Assembly (NCBI GenBank): GCA_038562375.1
Contig: JBCFAY010000005.1
Coordinates: 1 to 64,000 of the forward strand
DNA: 64,000 bases
Direction: 5' to 3'
From: JBCFAY01 sp038562375
Lineage (GTDB): Bacteria > Bacillota > Clostridia > Christensenellales > CAG-138
Below, in pieces: positions 7,134 through 15,267 of the stretch (position 1 is the first letter of the stretch; every line of letters starts with the position of its first letter). The notes beneath the pieces are model-generated. The model did no database searches. It was not told the origin of the DNA and saw only the letters and a list, made by a program, of their open reading frames with translations. Position numbers and translations under genes: made by a program.

Positions 7134-7949
7134 ATGTCAAGGCCCGGGTTTTCAATCAACCGCGCCATAGCCCGCAAGGAGTGGGGGTTTGATCAGACCG
7201 TGCAGCCCTTTTTTCACAAGGGTGACGACGTGGGGTGCCTTGTCCTGCACGGATTTCTCGGCACGCCCGCGAATATGCGCGTCATCGCCGACGCGCTCTT
7301 TGAGCGCGGGTGGACGGTATACGCGCCGCTGCTTTCGGGCCACGGAACTACGCTCGCGGATATGGACCGGCAAAGCGACGAGGTTTGGATCAGCGATGCG
7401 TTTGCGGCCTATGAGCGCCTGCGCAGGGAAGGCTGTACGCAAATCATCTTAATCGGCCTGTCGATGGGCGGGCTGCTCGCGTCGATTCTGGCGCAGCAGG
7501 TCGAATGCGCGGGGCTGGTGCTGTTAAACACGCCGTTTCGTATGCAGGAGTATCTCTACAGGGCCATGAAGCTTGCGGGCATCGTTCCGTTTTTGGAGGT
7601 GCACAGCGATCCTGCGCGCGCCGCAAGCGCATATCCTTACAATCAGGTCTACGGCGGGCTTCCGGTGCGGAAATTGCGGGATCTTGAACGCCTGACGATC
7701 CGCGCGCGCGGCGGACTGTACCGCATCGGCTGTCCCTTGCTCGTGATGCAGAGCAGGCAGGACAATAAGGTGGATTTGAGCAGCGTGATGATCACGCAGT
7801 ACGGCATCAGGAGCGAGAGCGTGCGCGTCGAGTGGCTGGAGAATTCGCCGCACGGCTGCAGCTACGGCCCGGAGCGCGAATACATCGCAAAGAGGTGCGT
7901 CGAGTTTGCCGAGCAGGCGCTCGGCGGATCAAGCGGAAATATTGAATAA
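7134..7949 (+). CDS. Alpha/beta hydrolase, carboxylesterase (Est30-like)
   Basis: The 271-residue serine hydrolase has HGFLGTPANM (oxyanion-hole loop, about 39-48), the nucleophile elbow GLSMGG with Ser at about 110, and a late histidine in SPHGC. The Asp is probably in SRQDNKVD. The pattern fits monoacylglycerol-lipase/Est30-type carboxylesterases acting on short or medium acyl esters. ATG at 7134 is chosen because GGGGGA precedes it and it lies downstream of the promoter at 7054; the frame is open further upstream but crosses the promoter. No signal peptide, so cytoplasmic. Confidence 0.87.
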   Translation: MSRPGFSINRAIARKEWGFDQTVQPFFHKGDDVGCLVLHGFLGTPANMRVIADALFERGWTVYAPLLSGHGTTLADMDRQSDEVWISDAFAAYERLRREGCTQIILIGLSMGGLLASILAQQVECAGLVLLNTPFRMQEYLYRAMKLAGIVPFLEVHSDPARAASAYPYNQVYGGLPVRKLRDLERLTIRARGGLYRIGCPLLVMQSRQDNKVDLSSVMITQYGIRSESVRVEWLENSPHGCSYGPEREYIAKRCVEFAEQALGGSSGNIE

Positions 7950-7974
7950 ATTCTTTGATCTTGGACAATGTGAA

Positions 7975-8574
7975 TTATTTAGTATCATCGATAATCTTTG
8001 AATCATACATAGGAGAGATATCTTTGAGCGCTTCCACCACATAAAAAATATCTTTATTATCAATAACCACTCTTGAGCGTTCGCCAGGATACTCTGATGA
8101 AATTATATCCCACGCTGTAATCAAATCATTTGTTTCAGTAATTCCATACTTATCCAGTAAACTAAAATACTGTTTAATATTTTTGCTAAAAATTAAAGCG
8201 ATTTTATATTTAGCGATAAAAATCTCGTCACCGGTTTTATGGGAGCTTACGCCAAATTCCGACATACCATCGTTTAAAAGAATTTCCCCATATTGATCCA
8301 GTACTTCGGTTGTTTGCGCTTTTGTTCCCAAGTCAAAATAATATAATTCCGCTTTAAATGGACCCTTAGCAAAGCTGTTTGGTTTGTATTTCTCTTTAAG
8401 CGGCTTCTGTATTATAAGAAACAGCGGTTCCGAAAGATTTGATACGAAATCATCAATGAATGCTTTCAGTTTTTCAAAACTTATATTAAACATGATTTGG
8501 TTTTCACTAATAGAATATTTTTCTTCAATTTGTTCTGGAAATGGAATGATTACTCCGGATGCAGTATTAAACAT
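7975..8574 (-). CDS. Hypothetical AT-rich protein
   Basis: A 199-residue protein that I do not recognise. It is rich in Lys, Ile, Asp and Glu with no signal peptide or membrane helix. Its codons are far more AT-rich than those of the neighbours, which suggests recent transfer. The segment EIFIAKYKIALIFSKNIKQY resembles stretches in small immunity-type proteins of polymorphic toxin loci, but no toxin gene is beside it and I do not assign that role. ATG at 8574 follows AAGGGGC. It converges with the esterase gene. Confidence 0.65.
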   Translation of the reverse strand: MFNTASGVIIPFPEQIEEKYSISENQIMFNISFEKLKAFIDDFVSNLSEPLFLIIQKPLKEKYKPNSFAKGPFKAELYYFDLGTKAQTTEVLDQYGEILLNDGMSEFGVSSHKTGDEIFIAKYKIALIFSKNIKQYFSLLDKYGITETNDLITAWDIISSEYPGERSRVVIDNKDIFYVVEALKDISPMYDSKIIDDTK

Positions 8575-8796
8575 CACTAGCCCCTTCTCATTGTATAAAT
8601 ATCTGTTTTAATAATCTTTCAAAATAGGAATAAAAAGCAGCGGCAAAAGACTCATATCTTGTCTTGTTAAGATAACATAACATATCATTTCAATATAGTG
8701 CAACATTAAGCCGAACGGGCCGATCAGCGCTTTCCTTAATTAAAAAATGAAATAAATTGGAACCATTTCAAGTAAAATTCAATTTCTATATAAATT

Positions 8797-8817
8797 TTGA
8801 CGCTTGTTTGGTATGAT
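8797..8817 (+). promoter_or_regulatory. Probable extended -10 promoter of the L,D-transpeptidase
   Basis: TGGTATGAT at 8809-8817 is a good extended -10 within an AT-rich stretch, but no -35 is well placed; the TTGACG at 8797 is only nine bases away. Confidence 0.45.
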
Positions 8818-8847
8818 AATAAGGTCAAAACAATATGGAGTGTCGCA

Positions 8848-9714
8848 ATGCGTAAAATTAGAATTTCAGGTTTTGCCGCAATACTCGCGGTTCTTTTGCT
8901 GCTGCCCGTTCAGACGGCGTTTGCCGATCCCCTCTCCCCGCTCCTGCCCGACGTGCCTCCGGTCCCTCCGATAAGCTCGCCTGCGGCTGTGCCGCCTACG
9001 GCGATCCGGCCGCTTTTGGAATCGACGGGGACGATCGAGACGTCCGCGGTGCAGTTTTCAGCTTACGCTCCCACGATCAATATGACTTTTGCGGAGCTGA
9101 TCGGGGACGACGGCTATTATAAGCTTCCCACAGGGTTTGCAGGGAGCGATACCTATCGGATCATCGTGGATATTTATCATCAGGTGGTCATGGTCTATAC
9201 CAAGGATACAAACGGAGAGTATACGGTGCCCGTGCGCTATATGCTCTGCTCCACGGGGTTAAACGGCGCGACGCCGATAGGCGACTTCAAGATGGACAAT
9301 TACCGCGTGCGCTTCGGCCGCTTTGCCAACGACGGCCGCTGCGGCCAGTATTGGACGCAGATCCAAAAGAGGATCTATTTCCATACGACCTTATATTCGC
9401 AAAAGAGCGCGTCCACGTATTTGGTGGATACGTACAATAAACTCGGCCGGCCCGATTCCCACGGCTGCGTGCGCCTGACGGTTCCCGACGCGCGGTGGAT
9501 CTATTACAATATTGCGCCCGATACCCAAATCGAGATCCGCAAAGGCTCGGCAAGCGATGTTAAAACCGCTGAAATCCGCTTGCAGCTCCTCCTCGCCAAG
9601 GCGCCCGAAAAGAGGATCACGCTGGTGAAGGGCGATATCCCCAATACCGACAACTGGTCCATCGAAGACGTGCCCCATGAGGTCAAATATGTGCAGGGCT
9701 CGCAGAACGATTGA
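8848..9714 (+). CDS. L,D-transpeptidase (YkuD domain), exported
   Basis: The 288-residue protein has a signal peptide (about 1-26, KIRISGFAAILAVLLLLPVQ then AFADP) and a Pro-rich linker. The YkuD catalytic domain carries the signature SHGCVRLT with the nucleophilic Cys near residue 206 and upstream histidines (YFHTTLY). L,D-transpeptidases form 3-3 crosslinks in peptidoglycan outside the membrane and resist most beta-lactams except carbapenems. ATG at 8848 has GGAG eight bases before it; the upstream open frame lacks a ribosome site. It stands alone between AT-rich DNA and the orphan promoter at 9759. Confidence 0.9.
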   Translation: MRKIRISGFAAILAVLLLLPVQTAFADPLSPLLPDVPPVPPISSPAAVPPTAIRPLLESTGTIETSAVQFSAYAPTINMTFAELIGDDGYYKLPTGFAGSDTYRIIVDIYHQVVMVYTKDTNGEYTVPVRYMLCSTGLNGATPIGDFKMDNYRVRFGRFANDGRCGQYWTQIQKRIYFHTTLYSQKSASTYLVDTYNKLGRPDSHGCVRLTVPDARWIYYNIAPDTQIEIRKGSASDVKTAEIRLQLLLAKAPEKRITLVKGDIPNTDNWSIEDVPHEVKYVQGSQND

Positions 9715-9758
9715 GCCGGAACCGGCCGCCCATTGTGCTTGAATGTGCCCGGCGGTCG

Positions 9759-9787
9759 TTGACAAAGCCCCGTCGAGCCGCTACAAT
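9759..9787 (+). promoter_or_regulatory. Near-perfect consensus promoter
   Basis: TTGACA at 9759-9764, a 17-base spacer and TACAAT at 9782-9787. It is one of the strongest promoters in the window and drives the segment leading to the tRNA-Arg genes. No protein gene follows. Confidence 0.88.
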
Positions 9788-10025
9788 TATACATGCCGCT
9801 TTTTGATTGTGGGATTCCCGAAAGCCGGGAATCCCACAGAACGGTTACTTGAGCCATGATTCACAGCCGCGTTGCCGAAAGGAGCGCAACGCATGGAAGC
9901 GAGCCGCGACAGCGGCGCGGCGGAATGCGCCACGGGCACATCCCTGCCCCGATAGGTGTGCGGCCCCGAAGCGGACAGGTTCTGTTTGCCGCTCGATGAT
10001 CCGTAAAGCCTTGAAAATCCAGCCT
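9788..10025 (+). other. Transcribed non-coding segment with strong hairpin
   Basis: Immediately downstream of the consensus promoter is a perfect 13-bp hairpin (9808-9820/9826-9838). About 190 bases of GC-rich sequence with further short inverted repeats follow, for example GCGTTGC...GCAACGC at about 9872-9895. It ends at the tRNA-Arg 5' half. It could be just the precursor leader of the tRNAs or a small structured RNA; I recognise no known RNA family. Confidence 0.4.
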
Positions 10026-10065
10026 GTTCCCGTAGCTCAGCAGGATAGAGCGCACGCCTTCTAAG
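10026..10065 (+). pseudogene. 5' half of tRNA-Arg(UCU)
   Basis: GTTCCCG acceptor strand, TA, a complete D arm (GCTC...GAGC), anticodon stem CACGC and loop CTTCTAA are all present, then the sequence departs from any tRNA (GTTAAGGGTCGACCCTTAG). The missing 3' half, with matching acceptor CGGGAAC and a perfect T arm, is found at 15188-15237. The gene is therefore split at the anticodon arm. Confidence 0.85.
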
Positions 10066-10116
10066 TTAAGGGTCGACCCTTAGCCCGAGGCACAATATAA
10101 ATAGTCCCCTTCACAT

Positions 10117-10193
10117 GCGCCTGTAGCTCAGTAGGATAGAGCGCACGCCTCCTAAGCGTGAGGCCACCGGTTCGAATCCGTTCAGGCGCGCCA
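10117..10193 (+). tRNA. tRNA-Arg(CCU)
   Basis: A full cloverleaf of 77 bases with encoded CCA. Acceptor GCGCCTG/CAGGCGC, D stem GCTC/GAGC, anticodon stem CACGC/GCGTG with loop CTCCTAA (anticodon CCT at 10151-10153), and T loop TTCGAAT. The T stem has one imperfect pair. It lies 52 bases after the broken tRNA-Arg(UCU) half, inside the segment that splits it. Confidence 0.95.
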
Positions 10194-10195
10194 GA

Positions 10196-10252
10196 AAAGG
10201 GCCGAAAACCTTGGAAATCAGGTATTTCTAATGCGTTTTCGGCCCTTTGCTT
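10196..10252 (+). terminator. Terminator of tRNA-Arg(CCU)
   Basis: A 14-bp perfect stem AAAGGGCCGAAAAC (10196-10209) with 10235-10248, 25-base loop, then GCTTTT. Confidence 0.8.
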
Positions 10253-10373
10253 TTGAAGGCATTTTACTTGCTCAGGAATCATGTCGTTTATTGCCCTGGC
10301 TTCGTTCCTTATCGTGGAACCCGCTTTGCTAACAGTCGTTCTGTGTACCTGCTCTACCTTGCTAACAGATTTG

Positions 10374-10550
10374 CTAACAGGCAGGTTTTTGCTGCGCTTT
10401 TGCTAACGCATTGCCGCCAACGAGAACTGCGAGGGCCTGCGCCAGCGTCGCCGCCAGTTCCGGTTGTTTTTGCAGCATGTACCAGATGTGCTGTTCGAAC
10501 TCGCATTTACACCGGAAAAGAGACGCCGGACATCGGCTGGCTGAACACGG
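10374..10550 (-). pseudogene. Decayed ORF fragment next to the tRNA
   Basis: On the minus strand between stops at 10551 and 10374 a protein-like stretch can be read, containing EFEQHIWYMLQKQPELAATL and ALAVLVGGNALAKAQQ, with no start codon. A related upstream piece (VQPADVRRLFSG) sits in another frame, so a frameshift is likely. I do not recognise the family. Its position beside a broken tRNA gene suggests a relic of the element that integrated there. Confidence 0.35.
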
Positions 10551-10801
10551 CTATTTGCTTATGTCAGGCGAGCGATGTTTCCGTGCTCAGATTCTTCCTG
10601 TTTATCCGTGCGCGGCTGTCCATTGCCTGCGACGCTTTGAACGCTCGCACGGCAGCTGCAAGGGAGTATCATTGTTGTACTGCCGCTGCTTATAAGCTGC
10701 TCTGCTTTCGGTGCGATCTTTGATATTCCGAAAGAATTCCCCTGCACGTTTGTGCAGGGGAATAATTGTGCGTTTGATTACCTATACGGATAAGGAGCTG
10801 G

Positions 10802-11974
10802 TTATTTATTTTCCCGCAGCCAGCGGATGGCGCTCCCTGCGAGAGAGGCGGCACCGATAGGCATACAACTCTCGTTATAGAGAGCCTTCGGATGGTGGGG
10901 GGGGAAAATTTTCTCTTGCTCGTCTGCCGAAGCACCTAACCAGAACATGACGGCAGGTACGTGCTTGCCCACGCAGGCAAAGTCTTCTGACCCGGATAGC
11001 GGTTCTCCTTCGAGGATTTCATCAGGCAGGCCGGGCATATCGAGGATGTACTGTTTGATGGTAGCTGCCAGGCCCTCGTCGTTGATCATGCAGGGCACGT
11101 CGCTCAATACCTCGAACTCGCTTTCTGCACGGAACATTTTGGCGGTGTCGTGCGCGATGGTCTTGACCCGTTCCAAAGTTTCTTCCCGAATCGGTTCGTT
11201 AAAGGTACGCATGGTTCCCAGCAGCTCGGCTGTGTTTGGGATGACATTAGGGGCGGCACCGGCATTAAAAGCACCGATAGTAACAAGCGCACCGGCTGCT
11301 AAACTGGTCTCCCGGCTGGGGATAACCTGCAGGCTCTGCACGATATGGACACCCACGTTGATAGGATCAATGCCTGTTTCGGGCATGGCGCCGTGAGCAC
11401 CCTTTCCGGTGATTTTGATTTTGAAACCGTTGCAAGAAGACATAGCGACACCGGGATGCAGGGTGATTTCACCGTTTTTCAGCATGCCACCCACGTGCAG
11501 AGCAAGGGCTGCGTCCACCTTGGGGTTTTCCAGTACGCCCCCCTTAATCATTGCCTTGGCACCTAAAAACACTTCTTCGGCAGGTTGAAACATCAGCTTG
11601 ACGACCCCTTCGATTTCGTTTTCCCACTCTTTAAGCATCTTTGCGACGCCCAGCAGGATAGCTGTGTGCATGTCATGGCCGCAAGCGTGCATGTTGCCGT
11701 TGGTGGCGGAGAAACTCTCTCCACTTTCCTCAAGCACCGGCAAAGCATCCATATCAGCCCGCAACAGGATGACCTTACCCCCGCCTTTACCAACCGTGGC
11801 AGACACACCGCTTTCGCACACATCCGTGGGTTCATATCCCATTTCGACCAAGCGCTTTTTTACATACTCGGTGGTCTTGGGCAGTTGCATGCCAATTTCG
11901 GCGTTCTGGTGCAGCCAGCGACGGTCAGTCACCATTTGTGATTGCACATTTAATGCTTCCTTAAAAAAATCCAT
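10802..11974 (-). CDS. M20 family amidohydrolase (N-acyl-amino-acid hydrolase type)
   Basis: The 390-residue peptidase-family M20D enzyme has DMDALPV with the metal Asp and NMHACGHDMHTAILLG with Cys/His ligands. The catalytic FQPAEEVFLGA carries the Glu pair, ALHVGG follows, and the late GSEDFA block is present. Relatives cleave N-acyl amino acids, amino-acid conjugates or p-aminobenzoyl-glutamate in the cytoplasm. It ends an operon with two membrane proteins (gap 15 bases), so it probably processes what they import. CGGAGT precedes the ATG. Base composition is poorer in GC than the flanks, in line with the transferred segment. Confidence 0.88.
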   Translation of the reverse strand: MDFFKEALNVQSQMVTDRRWLHQNAEIGMQLPKTTEYVKKRLVEMGYEPTDVCESGVSATVGKGGGKVILLRADMDALPVLEESGESFSATNGNMHACGHDMHTAILLGVAKMLKEWENEIEGVVKLMFQPAEEVFLGAKAMIKGGVLENPKVDAALALHVGGMLKNGEITLHPGVAMSSCNGFKIKITGKGAHGAMPETGIDPINVGVHIVQSLQVIPSRETSLAAGALVTIGAFNAGAAPNVIPNTAELLGTMRTFNEPIREETLERVKTIAHDTAKMFRAESEFEVLSDVPCMINDEGLAATIKQYILDMPGLPDEILEGEPLSGSEDFACVGKHVPAVMFWLGASADEQEKIFPPHHPKALYNESCMPIGAASLAGSAIRWLRENK

Positions 11975-11989
11975 ATCTATACTCCGTTT

Positions 11990-12685
11990 TTATTGTTTTA
12001 TTGATGTTTCTGCCTGTTTTTCTTTTTTGTCAAGCCAACCCTTGTTAAACATGATAATTCCCACAATGCAGGAGACGATAATGGTGCCTACTAGAGAATA
12101 ACCCTGATTAAGGCCCCATTTTGCGGCAGGAATGCTGAAGCTGAGAATTAGAGCCATAACGAGCGGAGCAAGGATTAGCTTGGGACTCTTGACAATGTAG
12201 TTGATAAGCATGGCTCCGATGAGGGCGGGCATGATATTGTCAAAACCAGGCTTAAGAATTGGATTCTGCAGAACGGGAACCAAATAAGAGAGGAAGAACA
12301 TACCGATTGCCAGCACCAGCATAGTGACAATCGTGGAAGCTCCGATAGAGAGCACAGAGACCACCTCGGCTTTGTCGGAGCCTGGCTCCACGCCCAGCAG
12401 ATTCTGCCCGGAGACAGCGGCAGGCAGCTTCATGTTTGCAATGTTACCTGACACGAAGGCCAGATAGGTGCCCCCCTGGCCCAAGGCTGGGGAAAACGAC
12501 AGCACTTCAGTGATGCAGACCGGGATGTAGACGATCACCACTTGGGTTACGGCCGCTATGGTCTTGCCAAAGTCGAAGTCCTCTCTATAAATGGCAGTTA
12601 TAACGATGGGAACCATTAGGATTAGAAGAAGGGCTATGGCAGTGGAAATACGGCCAAGCCGGTGTATTGATTTATTATAATCCAT
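11990..12685 (-). CDS. Membrane protein, partner of the DUF5058 protein
   Basis: A 231-residue integral membrane protein with about six helices (roughly 13-33, 45-65, 110-138, 150-165, 172-190, 197-217) and a basic cytoplasmic tail. I do not recognise a named family. It lies between the DUF5058 gene (32-base gap) and the M20 hydrolase, all on one strand. The loop containing FSPALGQGGTYLAFVSGN recalls substrate-loop regions of transporters. A two-subunit carrier for an acylated amino acid or peptide is an attractive inference, not shown by homology here. Confidence 0.7.
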   Translation of the reverse strand: MDYNKSIHRLGRISTAIALLLILMVPIVITAIYREDFDFGKTIAAVTQVVIVYIPVCITEVLSFSPALGQGGTYLAFVSGNIANMKLPAAVSGQNLLGVEPGSDKAEVVSVLSIGASTIVTMLVLAIGMFFLSYLVPVLQNPILKPGFDNIMPALIGAMLINYIVKSPKLILAPLVMALILSFSIPAAKWGLNQGYSLVGTIIVSCIVGIIMFNKGWLDKKEKQAETSIKQ

Positions 12686-12717
12686 CTTATACTCCTCCTT
12701 TAATTTGAATGGTCGGA

Positions 12718-13464
12718 TTATGCAAGGATAGCGCTCAATGCAATGGCGACTACCATGCCAGAGATCAACGCAAGCGGGAAACTAAATTCCTTGAATACCG
12801 GCTTGCCCGTGACGGTGGCCAGCTTGTTCAGGCCCAGACTGCAAAGAGCAGTAAAGATCATGACAATCGGTGGAATCATGGCCGAAAGGCCTACGGTGGG
12901 GATATTGCGGAATGAGGTGTAATAAGGTGCGCCTAAAACCAGGAACAGGGAGATCATAAGGCAGGTCATTACCACGTTCAGCAGTTTTTGATTTTTGCCT
13001 TTCAACAGGCCCAAGCCCTTTTGAATAAACTTAGAGCCGAATAAGGTCAGGATGGGTTCGAGTATGATGCCGAGCGTCATTGCCCACATAATGCCCAAAA
13101 AGATGGTAGCGTTCATACCAGCGTCCGAGACATTCTCCAGGCCGAACAATTGAGCCGTCATATTCGCGACGAGATTTTCGTAGGCGCCTGAGCCGATAAC
13201 CGATAGGCGTAACCAGGGAAAAAACCGACCCAACGTAGGCATCAACATTAGTAAAAAGGCTAGAATAGGAAGGCTGGGCATAATAGAAAATGCCACACTG
13301 TTGGTAATGACTTTTTTCATTTGTTGGTGTTGCAGACCAATTTCAGTGCCGCGCCTCCACGCCTTTCGGATGAATATGAACGCCTGTATGAGTACGAACA
13401 AGATAACGATGACACACAAAATGCCCATCAAACCACCGTTGGCAACGTCGAGATAGTTACCCAT
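12718..13464 (-). CDS. DUF5058 family membrane protein
   Basis: The 248-residue product starts MGNYLDVANGGLMGILCV and has about six membrane helices. The conserved-looking central segment FFPWLRLSVIGSGAYENLVA and the overall layout match my recollection of DUF5058 proteins, which often stand beside M20 amidohydrolases. The start at 13464 is chosen because GAAGGAG lies just upstream; a TTG further out would place that site inside the gene. It is first in the three-gene operon and is transcribed away from the regulator at 13750. No transport activity has been shown for the family as far as I know. Confidence 0.78.
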   Translation of the reverse strand: MGNYLDVANGGLMGILCVIVILFVLIQAFIFIRKAWRRGTEIGLQHQQMKKVITNSVAFSIMPSLPILAFLLMLMPTLGRFFPWLRLSVIGSGAYENLVANMTAQLFGLENVSDAGMNATIFLGIMWAMTLGIILEPILTLFGSKFIQKGLGLLKGKNQKLLNVVMTCLMISLFLVLGAPYYTSFRNIPTVGLSAMIPPIVMIFTALCSLGLNKLATVTGKPVFKEFSFPLALISGMVVAIALSAILA

Positions 13465-13539
13465 AACAATACACTCCTTCAATTTATTTGGGCCCGTTAA
13501 TTGCAGGGAATACTCAATGCCTCCTTTATCCAGCTTGTT

Positions 13540-13587
13540 TATAAATGGTATTTTGATTATTAGTCTATAAATGGTCTTCTGATTATT
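13540..13587. promoter_or_regulatory. Direct repeats in the divergent control region
   Basis: Two 22-base copies (13540-13561 and 13566-13587) share the pattern TATAAATGGTnTTnTGATTATT, differing at two positions and spaced 26 bases start to start. A further repeated AGAGACTATA motif lies at about 13613-13632. They sit between the divergent operon and its probable regulator and look like operator sites for it. Confidence 0.65.
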
Positions 13588-13749
13588 TCAAATGTTTAAA
13601 AGGATATTTTAAAGAGACTATATAGAGACTATAATAGCATTTCCGTAAAATGTCAATTACAATTTCCATGTCATTGAAAGATTTTTATTAATGTCTTATA
13701 ATTATAAAAAAGCTTTTGGTTATCGGAGAGTAGGGAGAGGAATTCCTAA

Positions 13750-15087
13750 ATGAAATCAGAATTGGCTGTAATCGCCACAGTTTTTTTGAAAGACTATGTG
13801 ATCGAGGCAATGCAGGGGATCGAGGGCATTAGTTATAATTTATATTTTTATAAAGACTTTGCTGAGGTTCTGGACATCTATCGCAGTATTCCCGAGAGTG
13901 TACGAGGAGTTTTAGTCAGCGGCGGCCATCCTGAATATATCATTAAGAAAGCATATCCTAACGATGGGCGGGTAGTAAAGGCGTTCATCAATGATACAGC
14001 GGCCATCTATAAGCAATTTCTGGGTCTGTTTCGGGAATATCCGAATCTGACTACCCATCGAATCTACGTGGATATTTTTGAGATGATTAAAATTGAGATT
14101 GATGATTTTCTATACGGTGAGAGTGACGTTGAGTGGAATAGCGCTAGAGAGAAATATTTTCATGATTTGAGTGTGGAAGAGATCATTGCTGCAGAAAGGG
14201 AACTATACGAAAAGCATTTAAGACTATGGCAAGAGAATCGCGTGGATGTGTGCCTCACCCGTTTTTCCAGTTTGGTTGGGCCTTTGGAAGAAATGGGGGT
14301 CAATGTGCGGTTCATGTACCCCAGCGTGGATTATATTCAGATGGTTTGTCGTGAGGTTATAAGCCAAATGAAGATTATAGCCCTGCAAGCGAATCAGCCC
14401 GGAATTATTCTGATTGCCCCCTGGAATTGTACTAAATCCCGGAAGCGTTTGGCCCAATCTATGATCGATCTGTTAGGGAAATGGCTTCGGGAGCACATCC
14501 AAACGTTTGATCCGGAAGCAATTATTGCCCCCACCGCTTTTGGATACGAGGTTACCTCCAGTCGCCACGCGGTGGAAATGAGCACCGAAGGCCTGAAAAA
14601 ATGCTGGTTGCAATCCTCTCTTAAGAAAGACATGGATTTCCCGGTTTCAGTGGGATACGGACTGGGCGTCACCCTTGCTCAAGCCCGCTTAAATGCCATG
14701 GATGCCAGCCGAGAAGCCATGCTGCGTGGCGGTGAAAGCTATCTCATCAATGAAAAGGATCAGTTGATTGGCCCGATGGAGAATGGCAATCCATTGGTGG
14801 TATCCCGCAAGGCATCCCCCATGATTCGAGAGGTATCCTCTAAAACGGGATTGTCCAGCCTGACAGTACAGAAGTTTCTATCCGTAATGGAAGATCCCGA
14901 GGATGGCTATATTACCTCGCAGTATCTGGCACGGAAGCTAAGTATTACAAGGCGGAGTGCCAACCGCTTCTTAAGTGCCTTATTAGAAAATGGCCATGCC
15001 GAAATCATCGGCATGCGTCGCACCACCACCAAGGGACGGCCTGAGCGTTTATACCGCTTACTGATCGGCACCGAAAGCCAGAATTAA
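13750..15087 (+). CDS. Putative transcriptional regulator with C-terminal winged helix
   Basis: A 445-residue protein with a long N-terminal sensory part and a central stretch SVGYGLGVTLAQARLNAMDA that resembles a degenerate GGDEF-like fold. The C-terminal winged-helix region (about 350-440) includes TSQYLARKLSITRRSANRFL. It is divergent from the DUF5058/M20 operon and shares a control region containing direct repeats, so it most likely regulates that operon in response to its substrate. No family name is certain. GGAGAGG precedes the ATG. Its lower GC matches the rest of the segment between the tRNA halves. Confidence 0.7.
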   Translation: MKSELAVIATVFLKDYVIEAMQGIEGISYNLYFYKDFAEVLDIYRSIPESVRGVLVSGGHPEYIIKKAYPNDGRVVKAFINDTAAIYKQFLGLFREYPNLTTHRIYVDIFEMIKIEIDDFLYGESDVEWNSAREKYFHDLSVEEIIAAERELYEKHLRLWQENRVDVCLTRFSSLVGPLEEMGVNVRFMYPSVDYIQMVCREVISQMKIIALQANQPGIILIAPWNCTKSRKRLAQSMIDLLGKWLREHIQTFDPEAIIAPTAFGYEVTSSRHAVEMSTEGLKKCWLQSSLKKDMDFPVSVGYGLGVTLAQARLNAMDASREAMLRGGESYLINEKDQLIGPMENGNPLVVSRKASPMIREVSSKTGLSSLTVQKFLSVMEDPEDGYITSQYLARKLSITRRSANRFLSALLENGHAEIIGMRRTTTKGRPERLYRLLIGTESQN

Positions 15088-15187
15088 AACCATACAATTG
15101 TACATTGCAACTACCGGAGAAGTGCCTGTTTCACGGCATTTCTGGATACTGCAAGATACTATACTATTCACGATGCCATGGTACTCC

Positions 15188-15237
15188 CACGCCGCCTAAG
15201 CGAAAGGCCGCGCGTTCGAATCGCGCCGGGAACGCCA
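15188..15237 (+). pseudogene. 3' half of tRNA-Arg(UCU)
   Basis: CACGCC, CCTAAGCG, AGGCC, a perfect T arm GCGCG-TTCGAAT-CGCGC, acceptor CGGGAAC, discriminator G and encoded CCA (15235-15237). The acceptor strand pairs exactly with GTTCCCG at 10026. CACGCC..CTAAG is shared with the 5' half and may be the integration core. Confidence 0.85.
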
Positions 15238-15242
15238 AACAG

Positions 15243-15267
15243 AAACCGCCTGAATCAGGCGGTTTTT
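15243..15267 (+). terminator. Terminator after the tRNA-Arg 3' half
   Basis: Stem AAACCGCCT (15243-15251) with AGGCGGTTT (15257-15265), followed by T-rich sequence. The same tail-plus-terminator layout recurs at about 27.8 and 31.25 kb. Confidence 0.88.

Noticed and set aside
7975..8574. Assignment as a polymorphic-toxin immunity protein
   Set aside because: Only loose compositional resemblance and no toxin gene nearby.
10026..10193. Group I intron or trans-splicing of the split tRNA
   Set aside because: The halves are 5.1 kb apart with protein genes and another tRNA between them. No intron core is visible, so insertion of a segment explains the data better.
10061..10282. Minus-strand open frame across the tRNA-Arg(CCU) gene
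   Set aside because: It is the well-known artefact of reading antisense to a tRNA (PERIRTGGLTLRRRALYPTEL-type peptide).
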